64,000 nt of DNA from Pollutimonas sp963706785 (GCA_963706785.1 CAVPNJ010000010.1:1-64000); one strand, 5' to 3'; shown: positions 27,210-36,575, counted from the stretch's first letter. Notes: generated by a model from the sequence alone, not told the origin. Made by a program: numbers and translations.

Positions 27210-27668
27210 TTAGCTGAACAATCGATGTTGACGCAGCAAGTTATGGGTATATTCTTCTCGTAGTTCCTTGATCCAGTTCCGCACCAAGATAACAAGCCTA
27301 TGCGTGGCATCTGCTTTCGAACTCGCCACGACACGTGAATTAATCATCTTTAACGCAGCCAGCGCCGCTTTTTCGGGACTCGCACAGCTTCGCTTCTTCA
27401 CGGCCATCAAAGGTTCGGAAAATTGGCAAGTGTCTAGAAATAATTCCGCTGCATAGATGTAGCACAGCGGCGATATTTCCAATACATGTATCGCCGCGAC
27501 CGTGGCGCCTGGCCGCCGATTATCGATAAGGCGCTCTGTATAGGCCTGCGCTGTGCTGTAAACGCCGTCAGTACTAGGCATGTTGGCGTCATGGAAGTTA
27601 AGATAGAGCTGCATTGTGATAATCGTCGTTGAGGTATTTGGCGCGGAATATGCTTCAGTCCTGTCCAT
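27210..27668 (-). CDS. hypothetical protein (152 aa)
   Basis: A 152-residue protein starting at MDRTEAYSAPNTSTTIITMQ (27668); the upstream in-frame extension is less likely. It includes NRRPGATVAAIHVLEISPLC and a basic C-terminal half (MAVKKRSCASPEKAALAALK, VRNWIKELREEYTHNLLRQ). No domain or signal is recognised. It converges with the alpha/beta hydrolase gene. It may be a species-level orphan. Confidence 0.45.
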   Translation of the reverse strand: MDRTEAYSAPNTSTTIITMQLYLNFHDANMPSTDGVYSTAQAYTERLIDNRRPGATVAAIHVLEISPLCYIYAAELFLDTCQFSEPLMAVKKRSCASPEKAALAALKMINSRVVASSKADATHRLVILVRNWIKELREEYTHNLLRQHRLFS

Positions 27669-27874
27669 GTTGGAAACTCTTACTTTGGGCGAGATGGCAC
27701 AACAGTTTCCCGGCGCGGCAAGCAGTGTAGCAGCCGCGTTCAGCTCAGCACTCGTTCCCGTTAGTCGGTATCTCAACCAACCAGCAGGCGACCGTGAGGC
27801 GTTGTGCCATGGATCACTTTCTGCCCGTCGTTTTTATCGTCAGTCCATTTCAGACAGCCCGGCCCGCGTCCACC

Positions 27875-28262
27875 TCATTGACGGGTTATAACGATCTCCA
27901 GGTATTCGCTGGGCACGACCACTCCGCCATCGCCGGAGCGATTGAAGCGATCAAGCTGTGCCAGAATGTCGCCGGCAAGGGCGCTTTGGGCCGCGGGCTC
28001 CAGAGCGGCAAAAGCTTTCAGGATCGGGCCGTAGTAGGTCTTGAATATTTGCAACCAATGCTCCGGCGAACGGTAACGAAACACAAAATTACGGGGCTCA
28101 ACCCTGATGGACGAGGCCTGAGCTTCGAACATTTCATTGATGCGCTCCCGGGTTCCCCACAGCGCAGGCGACTTGGCGCCGGCAGGAGGCGGGAGGTACT
28201 TGCCAATGGTTTTGAAAATCTGGCCGACGAAACCTCCGGGCGTCCAGTTGGCCAGCGGTTCG
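27875..28262 (-). pseudogene. SAM-dependent methyltransferase, C-terminal fragment
   Basis: About 130 residues on the minus strand match the end of a UbiE-type class I methyltransferase. They read NWTPGGFVGQIFKTIGKYLP, PPAGAKSPALWGTRERINEM, VEPRNFVFRYRSPEHWLQIF and KTYYGPILKAFAALEP, ending in PSEYLEIVITRQ. The N-terminal SAM-binding half is absent: the reading stops at about 28262, where a different gene fragment begins on the opposite strand. Frame is uncertain near 28135-28145. Non-functional. Confidence 0.7.
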
Positions 28263-28537
28263 CGCGATCGCCCTGGTTCGACTGGGCCGTTTTGAAGAAG
28301 CCGCTGACTGGGCGGTCAAGGCCGCGGCCCGGCCTAATGCACATGTACATATCCTTGCCCATTAGCGCCCAGTGTCTTGGGATGGCTGGAAAGCTTAGTG
28401 AAGCACGCGGTTTTGTCGACTCGATCCATAAGCTGAATCCCGGATATCGTGTCGACGATTTCCTGGCTGCATTCCGACTGTCTGCAGAAGCCGAAGCCTT
28501 ATTTCGCAAAAGCGCCAAAGGTATCGGCTTGGCCTGA
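28262..28537 (+). pseudogene. TPR-type regulator/cyclase-like protein, C-terminal fragment
   Basis: The plus strand reads RAIALVRLGRFEEAADWAVK, AAARPNAHVHILA, then after an extra base near 28362 ISAQCLGMAGKLSEARGFVD, SIHKLNPGYRVDDFLAAFRL and FRKSAKGIGLA. This is the usual C-terminal TPR segment of CadC-like winged-helix or adenylate-cyclase-like TPR proteins. The 5' part is missing. It abuts the methyltransferase fragment in divergent orientation, marking a rearrangement or join at about 28262. Confidence 0.7.
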
Positions 28538-28566
28538 TGCCAGATTGCAGCGCCTACTTGCCGACC

Positions 28567-29853
28567 TTAAAAATTAACCAGCTTTTTCTGCGGGCGATAG
28601 TAGTTGGATTCTTTTTGCGGCTCTAAAACGCGATCTCCGTGCGCATCTTTAATACGCGTCACCAAGCCCATGCGATTCATAAGATCAATAAACGGGATGG
28701 GGTCCAGTTCTTCCACGTTGGCCATTTGTCCTATATCCCAAACACCATTGGCTACCAGCATGGCTGCGACAACGACTGGCACGCCAGCCGTGTAGGAAAT
28801 TGCCTGGCTGCCGACCTCTTCGAAGGCTTCTTTGTGGTCGCAGACGTTGTAAATAAGTACTTCCTGGGCTTGTCCGCCTTTAGTGCCTTTGACCAAATCG
28901 CCAATGCAGGTTTTTCCGGTGTAGTTCGGTGCCAGCGACGCTGGGTCAGGTAGCACGGCCTTGACCACTTTGAGCGGCACAACTTCAAGGCCCTCGGCGG
29001 TACGCACGGGCTTTTCGGAAAGCAGGCCCAGGTTCTTCAATACAGTAAACGTATTGATGTAATGGTCGCTAAAGCCCATCCAGAAACGGATATTTGGGAC
29101 CCCCAGATTTTGCGAGAGCGAATGCAGTTCGTCATGCCCAGTAAGGTAGGTGGTGTTCTTGCCCGTGACCGGCATATCCCAGTCTTTTCGGTGCTCGAAC
29201 ATGGCATTGGCTTTCCATTTGCTGTCCTCCCACGACCACACGGTAGAGGTGAATTCGCGGAAGTTGATTTCCGGGTCGAAGTTGGTAGCGAAGTAACGGC
29301 CGTGGCTGCCCGCATTGACATCAATAATATCGATGGAATCCACGGTGTCAAAGTAAGTGTCCAGCGCGAATCGAGCGTAAGCATTCACCACGCCAGGGTC
29401 AAAGCCTATCCCTAGCACCGCGGTAACCCCTGCATCTTTGCAGGCTTGGCGCCGTTTCCATTCATGGTTGGCGTACCACGGCGGCGTTTCGCAGACCTTG
29501 TCTTGGTCTTCATGAATAGCGGTGTCAAGATAGGCTGCACCGGTTTCGATGCAAGCCGTCATTACCGACATATTCAAGAATGGAGAACCCACATTGATCA
29601 CGATTTTGCTGTTGGTGGCGCGGATCAAAAATTTGGTGGCCTGAATATCCATGGCATCCAGGGCATGGGCCTGCAAGCGACCCGGGCGCTGCATAGCGTT
29701 CTTTTCATGGATGGAATCAATAATCGCCTGACATTTCTCAATCGTGCGCGAGGCGATGTGAATATCACCCAAAAGCATATTATTCTGTGCGCACTTATGC
29801 GCCGCAACCTGAGCCACGCCACCCGCGCCAATAATAAGGACATTGCGTTTCAT
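28567..29853 (-). CDS. carboxynorspermidine/carboxyspermidine dehydrogenase (saccharopine dehydrogenase family)
   Basis: A 428-residue NAD(P)-dependent reductive condensing enzyme (CANSDH). It joins aspartate beta-semialdehyde to a diamine, giving carboxynorspermidine or carboxyspermidine. The Rossmann start is LIIGAGGVAQVAAHKCAQN, with family blocks ETGAAYLDTAIHEDQD, LGIGFDPGVVNAYARFA, IDVNAGSHGRYFATNFDPEI and TGKTCIGDLVKGTKGG. Length is normal. An AGGAGAAG ribosome-binding site precedes the start. It is the last gene of an operon with the XRE regulator and nspC, which supplies the next step. Presumed cytosolic; product is probably spermidine or norspermidine. Confidence 0.92.
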   Translation of the reverse strand: MKRNVLIIGAGGVAQVAAHKCAQNNMLLGDIHIASRTIEKCQAIIDSIHEKNAMQRPGRLQAHALDAMDIQATKFLIRATNSKIVINVGSPFLNMSVMTACIETGAAYLDTAIHEDQDKVCETPPWYANHEWKRRQACKDAGVTAVLGIGFDPGVVNAYARFALDTYFDTVDSIDIIDVNAGSHGRYFATNFDPEINFREFTSTVWSWEDSKWKANAMFEHRKDWDMPVTGKNTTYLTGHDELHSLSQNLGVPNIRFWMGFSDHYINTFTVLKNLGLLSEKPVRTAEGLEVVPLKVVKAVLPDPASLAPNYTGKTCIGDLVKGTKGGQAQEVLIYNVCDHKEAFEEVGSQAISYTAGVPVVVAAMLVANGVWDIGQMANVEELDPIPFIDLMNRMGLVTRIKDAHGDRVLEPQKESNYYRPQKKLVNF

Positions 29854-29892
29854 GGGATTACTTCTCCTTCATTAAAGCTTGCCGTGTCCGCA

Positions 29893-30996
29893 TCAGGACA
29901 GGCTGTTGACGTAGTCGTCGAACGAAAAATTGCAGACCAAGTGCTCGCTGCCGTCATGTTCCTTGATGGCGATTGCGGGCATGTTGATGCCGTTGAACCA
30001 GTTCTTTTTAACCATGGTGTAGCCGCCCGCATCGCCAATAGAGACGCGATCGCCAACTTGCAGGGGCGCGTCGAAGTTGGCTTCACCGAAGATATCGCCG
30101 GCCAAGCAGGTTTTGCCGCAGATCATGTAGCGGTGTTGGCCCGAGTCGTTGCCGATAGGGGCGGTTTCCCGGTAGATAAGCAGGTCAAGCATATGGGCTT
30201 CGGTCGAGCTGTCGACCACCGCCAAGTTCTTGCCGTTAAAGCCGGTGTCCAGCACGCTGACTTCCAGCGTAGTGGTATGGCGTACGGCGGCTTCGCCGGG
30301 TTCGAGATACACCTGGACGTCATAGGTTTCCGCGAAGCGCCGCAGACGCTTGCATAGGGCGTCTACCTCGTAGCCTTCCGAGGTAAAGCTGATGCCACCC
30401 CCCAGGCTGATCCAGCGCAACTGATGAAAGATGTGGCCATAGCGTTCTTCCGCTTGGCCAAGCAAGCGGTCAAAGCTGGCAAAATCATCGTTTTCGCAGT
30501 TGTTGTGAATCATTACACCGTCAAGGCCATCAATAATCGACATAATGCGCGCGGGATCACTTTCGCCCAAGCGGCTGAACGCCCGAGCCGGATCGGCCAA
30601 GTCGAAACTGGCGCAACTGATACCGGGGTTTAGCCGCAAGCCTTTGGGTTTTTCACCGGCAAACGATTCGAAACGCTGGAATTGGCTAATTGAATTAAAA
30701 ATGATCTTGTCGCAGTTCGCCACGACCTCGTCGATTTCGTGGTCGGCAAAGGCAACGCTATACGCGTGCGTTTCCCCGCCGAACTTTTCATAGCCTAGCT
30801 TCACTTCATATAAAGACGACGATGTGGTGCCATCCATATACTGTTGCATCAGGTCGAAGACCGACCACGTGGCAAAGCATTTAAGGGCCAACAGCACTTT
30901 GGCGCCGGAGTGTTGGCGAACGTGGTCGATAATTTGCAGATTGCGTTGCAATGCCGATTTGTCGATCAAATAATAGGGTGTAGTCAGCTTGTTCAT
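29893..30996 (-). CDS. nspC: carboxynorspermidine decarboxylase
   Basis: A 367-residue fold-III (alanine-racemase-type) PLP decarboxylase. The Schiff-base Lys lies in KVLLALKCFATWSVF near residue 40. The C-terminal catalytic Cys is in MICGKTCLAGDIFGEA, and RLNPGISCASFD, MIHNNCENDDF, SLGGGISFTSEGY and YLEPGEAAV are conserved blocks. It removes the carboxyl group from carboxynorspermidine or carboxyspermidine. The ATG at 30996 is preferred; a TTG two codons upstream is possible. It begins just 10 bases after the XRE stop, so the regulator and enzyme are tightly linked. Confidence 0.92.
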   Translation of the reverse strand: MNKLTTPYYLIDKSALQRNLQIIDHVRQHSGAKVLLALKCFATWSVFDLMQQYMDGTTSSSLYEVKLGYEKFGGETHAYSVAFADHEIDEVVANCDKIIFNSISQFQRFESFAGEKPKGLRLNPGISCASFDLADPARAFSRLGESDPARIMSIIDGLDGVMIHNNCENDDFASFDRLLGQAEERYGHIFHQLRWISLGGGISFTSEGYEVDALCKRLRRFAETYDVQVYLEPGEAAVRHTTTLEVSVLDTGFNGKNLAVVDSSTEAHMLDLLIYRETAPIGNDSGQHRYMICGKTCLAGDIFGEANFDAPLQVGDRVSIGDAGGYTMVKKNWFNGINMPAIAIKEHDGSEHLVCNFSFDDYVNSLS

Positions 30997-31004
30997 TTTC
31001 AATA

Positions 31005-31370
31005 TTAATGCGGGCTCATGCCGTTACGGCTAGCCGCAGGCTTGTTGGCCACTTCATTGCGTGGTTCCTTGTCGTTATCCAGGCGATCGATGATCACCGG
31101 TGGGCGATTGGGAAACGTGGCCACAAGCTGAAGCTTGCCGCCAATGCTTTCAACATAGTGCCGTAGCGTGGAAAGCAACATGTCGCTGCGTTTTTCCAAC
31201 CGCGAAATGGTGTCTTGCCCCACGCCCAGCGCACCGGCCAAATCTTCCTGGGTTTGTTTTGCGGCTTTTCGCAGGTCTTTTAACGTAGCCAGTTCCATGG
31301 CAGTAATATCAAGCCGCTTTGTGCTGACGGCAGGATTCGCCGCTTTTGCATCATTAAGCTTCTTCGCCAT
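31005..31370 (-). CDS. XRE-family HTH regulator (HigA-like)
   Basis: A 121-residue protein with an XRE helix-turn-helix at about residues 30-80 (LKDLRKAAKQTQEDLAGALG, GQDTISRLEKRSDMLLSTLR) and a C-terminal segment (GGKLQLVATFPNRPPVIID). The layout matches HigA-type antitoxins, but no toxin gene precedes it, and the only close partner is nspC. It may have been recruited as regulator of the polyamine operon or be an orphan antitoxin. A strong promoter lies upstream at 31432-31460. Confidence 0.82.
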   Translation of the reverse strand: MAKKLNDAKAANPAVSTKRLDITAMELATLKDLRKAAKQTQEDLAGALGVGQDTISRLEKRSDMLLSTLRHYVESIGGKLQLVATFPNRPPVIIDRLDNDKEPRNEVANKPAASRNGMSPH

Positions 31371-31431
31371 GTTGAAGTTCCTTTACCTTAAACAGGATTA
31401 TTCTCGGCAGTGTGATGCCAGGAAAGGCGAT

Positions 31432-31460
31432 ATTATGTCTTTAGATCCATATGTTGTCAA
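31432..31460 (-). promoter_or_regulatory. sigma-70-type promoter of the XRE-nspC-CANSDH operon
   Basis: On the minus strand TTGACA (-35; plus-strand 31455-31460) is separated by exactly 17 bases from CATAAT (-10; 31432-31437). Start of the XRE gene is about 60 bases downstream. The spacer contains ATATGGATC, and CATATG overlaps the edge of the -35 region. The match to consensus is close. Confidence 0.75.
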
Positions 31461-31524
31461 TACCATATTTTGCTTGGGAAATGGGTCGGGTATATTACGG
31501 CGGTAATAGATTGAGTAAATACCA

Positions 31525-32244
31525 ATGCGCCTAGACAAATACCTTTGTGAAAGCACCGACCTGACACGATCGCAAGCCCGTTCTGTGCTTCTTAGCGGCG
31601 AGGTCACCGTCAATGGGGAAGTGATCAAGAAGGGTACCTACGTCGTGAAAGACGGCGATGTTGTGCAGTGGGACGACGAGACCGTTGCCCCCATCGGACT
31701 GCGCTACCTTATGCTGAACAAGCCCGCCGGTTACGAATGCACCTTACGCAACAGCCAGTACCCACAGGTGATGAGTCTGCTGGACGTGGATAAGCGCGAC
31801 CGGCTGCACACCGTAGGTCGGTTGGACGTCGACACGACCGGGCTGATTCTGATCACAGATGACGGCCAGTGGACGCATCGCATCATCTCGCCACGCCACC
31901 GCTGCGACAAGGTTTATCTTGCGACCCTGGCCGAACCGCTGCCTGATAACGCCGAGGAGCTTTTTGCTGCCGGAATATTGTTGGATGGCGAGGATAAGCC
32001 TACGCTGCCTGCGGTGTTGGAACGGGTCGATGAACGCAGTGCACGCTTGACGATACAGGAGGGTAAGTACCACCAGGTAAGACGCATGTTTGCGTCTTTG
32101 GGGAACCATGTAGTGGCACTGCATCGGGAGCGTATTGGGTCAATTGCGTTGGATGCTGACTTGTTGCCGGGGGAATCGCGGTATCTGACGCCGAGTGAGG
32201 TGGCGGACCTTGCTCAGGCTAGCGATGGGGGCGGTGTGACCTGA
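31525..32244 (+). CDS. rsuA: 16S rRNA pseudouridine(516) synthase
   Basis: A 239-residue pseudouridine synthase of the RsuA/RluB/E/F family. An S4 RNA-binding domain (MRLDKYLCESTDLTRSQARS, VTVNGEVIKKGTYVV) leads the protein. The catalytic domain has the active-site Asp in HTVGRLDVDTTGLILITDDG. YHQVRRMFASLGNHVVALHR is the second family motif. RsuA converts U516 of 16S rRNA; RluE/F-type activity cannot be excluded, but length and S4 domain fit RsuA. It is a single gene, divergent from the polyamine operon. Confidence 0.9.
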   Translation: MRLDKYLCESTDLTRSQARSVLLSGEVTVNGEVIKKGTYVVKDGDVVQWDDETVAPIGLRYLMLNKPAGYECTLRNSQYPQVMSLLDVDKRDRLHTVGRLDVDTTGLILITDDGQWTHRIISPRHRCDKVYLATLAEPLPDNAEELFAAGILLDGEDKPTLPAVLERVDERSARLTIQEGKYHQVRRMFASLGNHVVALHRERIGSIALDADLLPGESRYLTPSEVADLAQASDGGGVT

Positions 32245-32449
32245 TGTTAATCTTCCGATGCGTATAGCGCTCTTTGCGAGCAACGGAGCTTCTTCCGCAT
32301 TACAGGTCTGCGACTTCTGCTGGTGGTTTTTGAAGGTTTCAAGCGTAAAAGTGTTTGCCACTTTAAATACCCGTTATTCGGCGGTTTGTCCGTAGAGCTT
32401 GTCCTGCTAAGCTGACGCCATTACCATGCCGCCTTCTAGGAGCGCCAGC

Positions 32450-34060
32450 TTGAACTCCCCCGATAATTTCAACCAGCAAATTGCCGAGCATTACGACCGC
32501 ACGCAATACACATCCCACGCTTTTTTTTACTCTTCGCCCGGTCATCTTCGCGCGACGGCGCATCTGTACGGTGTTGAAGCGGTCCCTATAGAGAAAGCTC
32601 GAGTGCTAGAACTAGGCTGTGCTGCCGGCGGAAACTTGCTGCCTTTCGTGTTGGCTTATCCGGACGCCTACGCGATTGGAGTGGGTTTGTCGAGCATGCA
32701 GATCCAACAGGGTCAGAACATTGTAGAAGGACCTGGGCATTGAAAACTTCTCGACCTTTGCGCTGATGAGCCTGACCGATATCGGTAAGGAATTTGGGGG
32801 GTGAGTTTGATTACATCATCGCTCACGGCGTATTTAGCTGGGTGCCGCCCGAGGTCCGCCAAGCTGGCAGTACTTCGTATTTGCCGCGAGAACCTTTCAC
32901 CCAAGGGTATTGCGTATGTCAGCTACAACACCTATCCGGGCTGGAAGGCGGGCGACATTGTCCGCGACGCAATGCTGCTGCACAGTCATTCGGCATCCAG
33001 CGATGAGGAAAAGCTTTCAAGCGCCAAGGCCATGCTGACCCTGCTTTCGGAAGGCTTATCAACGGGTAATCCATTGGCGCCATCCTTGCGGGGCGCCGTG
33101 GCACAGTTACAAGAGCAATCTGATTACTATGTGCCCGACGAATACCTTGAAACGTTTAATTCGCCTTGCTATTTCCTTGAGTTCGCTGATGCGGCCGAGC
33201 AGGCTGGCCTAGCCTATTTGGGTGACGCAGAGGCGTATTCCGAGGTGTCAGCGACCTATGGTCAGAATGTGCAGCTCAACCATAGCTTGATAGCCATGGG
33301 CCAACCCAAGGTGTTGCGCCAACAATACCTGGATTTTGCTATCGGCCGCAACTTCCGCAAGAGTATCGTTATCCATCAGGAAAGGAAGAGCGAAATCGCG
33401 GTCGGTCCTGAGCTGGATCGCTGCGCGACTTGCGTTGGGCCGGATAGTTTCAGGCCGGAAGCAACTCCAAAGGTGGTTCGGCCCGCCAGCACTACCTATA
33501 TCAATCATAGAGGTGGCCCTTGCAGCACCACCGAAGCGAGTGTATCGCGGTCGCCGGCGCCTTGTCAAAGGCGTGGCCAGCCACTCTGTCGTTTTACGCT
33601 CTGGTTCAGCGATATGCAGACCCAGGCTGTTTTTGAAGTGGGCGCCGGGTCCATCGAAAAGGCTGTGCAAGAGGCACTTGCGACGTTGTATGAAGCTGAA
33701 CCAGCTGCGTTTCAGCGCGGGCGAAGGGCCTTACGATCGCAAGCAGGCTGAAAGTCCATCGCTTATTCCGGCGCTTGGCTTACTTGTGGGACAGGGCAAC
33801 GATTCAGCATCGGAGTGGGGCAATTCAACCTGTGGCACGATGTAGTGCAATTAAAGCTTAAGGAGGCTGAAGCATTCTTATTGCCGCACTCAATGGTCGC
33901 AATACCGTTTGCAGCTTGATGATTTATTTGCGCGACGCCTTGCAGCAAGGCAAGGTTCGGCGACGGATGGAAAAATGCTGACAGGGCAGCGCAACCTGGA
34001 CTCAAGGCGCAGAAATGGTAGCAAACTCTGGACTTGTTAAGAGACGGTTGAGGGGCATTG
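32450..34060 (+). pseudogene. class I methyltransferase with regulatory domain, heavily frameshifted
   Basis: About 530 residues of a methyltransferase with an N-terminal SAM fold (FNQQIAEHYDRTQYTSHAFF, VLELGCAAGGNLLPFVLAYP), the middle FDYIIAHGVFSWVPPEVR and YVSYNTYPGWKAGDIVRDAM, and a PRMT-regulatory-domain-type segment (LADAAEQAGLAYLGDAEAYS-like, DFAIGRNFRKSIVIHQER). At the C-terminus an IIAALNGRNTV-like and a KVRFATDGKMLTGQRNL-like block are still legible. I see frame breaks near 32740, 32812, 32870 and 33420, and more beyond 33500. TTG at 32450, with AGGAG upstream, is the likely original start. It lies next to the IS66 cluster and looks decayed. Confidence 0.75.
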
Positions 34061-34363
34061 ATTCGCTGACGGCTGGCGCCGAGTCACCTGAGTTCTGGTT
34101 CGCATTGGAGCCGCTTTGGAGGCTGCACCGTGAGTTTCAGTAGAGTCGGATTATGACCGATCGTGAGCACGGCCCTACGAGCTGGGGGCGGCTTTACCGT
34201 TCAGCAGATCACAACCTGGCTATACAGCTACTCAAAATTCCTTGAAAACTTCTTCGCATCGACTGTGCATATCTGCATCAGTCCATGCGACTTCGAGGCC
34301 TTTGCATTACAGAGAGAGGTTGTGTCCGAATAATCAGGGGGAAGCGCTTTCCGAAGGAGAACT
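34061..34363. other. no gene recognised
   Basis: Between the decayed methyltransferase and the left IS66-type repeat I see no coding signal and no clear regulatory element. Confidence 0.4.
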
Positions 34364-34434
34364 GTAAGCGTTCGGCTATCTCATGTTGAAACGTTGACAC
34401 GCCCGCTTCATTATGCGCGCGTGTCAACACGAGA
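34364..34434. repeat. IS66-B-type terminal repeat and hairpin
   Basis: GTAAGCGTTCGGCTATC followed by TCATGTTGA at 34364 matches the inverted complement of the right end of the second IS66 (39029), with one 8-base duplication. It is followed by a strong stem: GTTGACACGC with GCGTGTCAAC around a TTCATTAT loop (about 34392-34430). The right end of IS66-B contains the same kind of hairpin. It marks an outer boundary for the two-element array. Confidence 0.65.
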
Positions 34435-34519
34435 GTAAGCGCTCCATAAAGCACAGAATTGTCGCCGGCGCCTGAATCGTTCATCGTTCGTCTGTTCACT
34501 TTTTCAGGAGCAGGACGAC

Positions 34520-34879
34520 ATGAGCAACAAAGGGTATGAATATTGGGCCGCGCACCTGGCGGCCATTGCCGATGAAGGCATCGACACCAAGGCGTATGCC
34601 CGGCGCGAATCGCTGTCGGTCTCCGCGCTGTACTATTGGCGCCGCCGTATCAAGGTGCATCAGCACGGACCGCATCCGCTGACTGCGGCATCTCAGGACA
34701 AGGCATCCGGCCGTAAACTATTCATGCCGGTACAGATAAAAAACGCCGCATCCGAGGTGAGCCCGAACATGGCCTGTTGTGTCACCCTCGGTTCGGTTCT
34801 TCGCCTGGAACTCTCTCAGTTGCCAACTCCGCAGTGGATGGCCCAACTGAGTCAGGCCTTGAGTTTCCAGGTGCGCTGA
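34520..34879 (+). CDS. tnpA: IS66 accessory protein TnpA
   Basis: A 119-residue IS66 TnpA-type protein with an N-terminal HTH (YEYWAAHLAAIADEGIDTKA, YARRESLSVSALYYWRRRI). The C-terminal half, VQIKNAASEVSPNMACCVTL, GSVLRLELSQLPTPQWM, is the usual short beta region with a final Leu/Pro motif. GGAGCAGGACGAC precedes the ATG. It is the first gene of element A and is intact. TnpA and TnpB are needed, with TnpC, for IS66 transposition; their exact tasks are unknown. Confidence 0.85.
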   Translation: MSNKGYEYWAAHLAAIADEGIDTKAYARRESLSVSALYYWRRRIKVHQHGPHPLTAASQDKASGRKLFMPVQIKNAASEVSPNMACCVTLGSVLRLELSQLPTPQWMAQLSQALSFQVR

Positions 34880-34898
34880 TGCATCCGGGGGCAGCCGT

Positions 34899-35237
34899 GT
34901 GAATCAAGTGTTTCTGTGTCGTGTCCCGGTGGATTTTCGCAAGCAAATCGACGGCCTGGCGGCGCTGGTGGAGAACGAGTTGGCCATGAACCCCTTTGCC
35001 GATGCGGTGTATGTCTTCATTAACCGCTACCGCACGAAGATGAAGATCCTGTACTGGGATCGTAACGGCTTCTGCCTGTGGCAAAAGCGCTTGGAAAAGC
35101 AGCGCTTTGCCTGGCCCCAAACCCAAGACACCGCGACCGTGAGCCTCACGCTGCAAGAGCTGGAATGGCTGCTCGAAGGCTTCTATTTATGGGCAAATAA
35201 ACCGCATAAAACCTTGATTTATCAGTCAGTTACATAA
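34899..35237 (+). CDS. tnpB: IS66 Orf2 protein TnpB
   Basis: A 112-residue IS66 TnpB (Orf2_like). It has VDFRKQIDGLAALVENELAM, VYVFINRYRTKMKILYWDRN, CLWQKRLEKQRFAWPQ and LQELEWLLEGF, all family-typical. It starts at GTG just after tnpA (20-base gap). It is intact and normal in length. The TnpC gene follows after 62 bases. In the IS66 setting this protein is an accessory transposition factor. Confidence 0.85.
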   Translation: MNQVFLCRVPVDFRKQIDGLAALVENELAMNPFADAVYVFINRYRTKMKILYWDRNGFCLWQKRLEKQRFAWPQTQDTATVSLTLQELEWLLEGFYLWANKPHKTLIYQSVT

Positions 35238-35299
35238 GGTAATGCGGTATAATACGGCATGCCTGAAAGCACCCCATTCACTCTGTCGGGTTCCTCTCC

Positions 35300-36473
35300 G
35301 TGACCGACCCTGATGCCTACGGCATCAATGTGTCGGATCCGGCCATGCAGCAGTTTCTGACAGCGCTCACGCAACAGATTTCCCGACAGGTGACAGCGCA
35401 AGTAACCGCACAGGTTACGGCTCAAGTCACCGAACAAGTCACCCGCGCCATCAAAGAAGAGCACCGCGCGGAAATCCTCAAGCTCTACGAGCAACTTCAA
35501 GCCGAGCGACGCCGCTACTTCGGGCCCAGCGCTGATACCGCACAGGCGCGGTTATTCGACGAAGCGGAAGCGCTCGCCCAAGATACGACACAAGCCGATG
35601 ACACGGTGGGGGACATCCCTGGGCCCGCAACGGTCGCGGGCCAACCCATGCCTGCGTTCCCGAACGCCCGAGGAAAACGCGCCCCGCTGCCGGTGGAATT
35701 ACCGCGCCTGGACATGGGCACGACATCCCGCAAGCACAACGCCTGTGTCCCTGCGGCACACCCATGGTGGAAATCGGGGAAGAGGTCAGCGAACAGTGGG
35801 ATATCGTTCCGATGCAAGTGCGGGTGCTGCGTCATATCCGCAAACGCTACGCCTGTCCTTCCAAGGACGTCGCACCCGTGACCGCGCCCCTGACTCGCCT
35901 GTGCTGCACATGGATGAAACCACGGTGCAAGTGCTCAAGGAAGAAGGCTGGACGGCGACCTCCAAGAGCTATATGTGGGTGCAGGTGGCGGGTCCACCCG
36001 ACAAACCCGTGGTGCTCTACGACTACGATCCGAGTCGCAGCCGGGAGGTTCCAAAACGTCTGCTGGAGGGGTGGCAAGGCGACCATCTAATGGTCGATGG
36101 CTACGCGGCTTACAACGAGATTGGCCGACGTAAATCGGTCACGCTACTCGCGTGCTGGACGCACCTGCGGCGCAAGTACATTGACGCCCAGCGGGTCAAA
36201 GGCAAGGGCAAGGTCGGCCACGCCGATCACGCCATCGAACTGATCCGTCAAGCCGTATGCAACGAGAAACGCATGCGCCATGTCAGCGATGAAGAGCGCC
36301 ATGCCGCTCGCCAGATCGAGAGCCGGCCGATTCTGAACGCCTTGTACGATTCGCATCAGAAGGTTGCACCGACCGTGCCGCCTTCGACGGTGCTGGGCAA
36401 GACCTTGGCCTATCAGCAAGCGCTTTGGTCGCGCCGGGTGCGCTACGTTGATCGGGGCGACTTGCCGATGGAC
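35300..36473 (+). pseudogene. tnpC: IS66 transposase TnpC, frameshifted and deleted
   Basis: DDE transposase of IS66 element A, starting at GTG 35300. The N-terminal part has a repeated QVTA unit (VTAQVTAQVTAQVTEQVT) and a helical leader (LYEQLQAERRRYFGPSAD). Near 35725 the frame shifts to DIPQAQRLCPCGTPMVEIGE, the zinc-finger-like part. At about 35890 a jump from SKDVAPVTAP to DSPVLHMDETTVQVLKEEGW removes roughly 70 or more residues. The catalytic DETTV and DGYAAYNEIG follow, and the gene is cut at 36473 before the last catalytic Glu. Not functional. Confidence 0.85.
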
Positions 36474-36575
36474 GTATGCGTTCGGCGAACACACATTGAA
36501 CGTGGCTCCATAATTCGGCAGTATGCATTTCTCCACACATTGATCGTGGAGTAGTTCAACCCAGCAGGTGGAGAA

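Larger units (their letters stand above)
34435..36473 (+). mobile_element. IS66-family element A, truncated and internally deleted
   Basis: Starts at GTAAGCGCTCCATAAAGC (34435), the typical GTAAGCG end of IS66. It encodes tnpA, tnpB and a tnpC with a frameshift and an internal deletion. Its right end is missing: within tnpC the sequence passes at 36474 directly to the GTATGCG terminus of a second IS66. No rest of this tnpC is found beyond the second element, so a deletion accompanied or followed that insertion. Confidence 0.75.

Noticed and set aside
28134..28319. short minus-strand frame within the methyltransferase tail
   Set aside because: Arg/Ser-rich and without family match; the true reading is the methyltransferase fragment in other frames.
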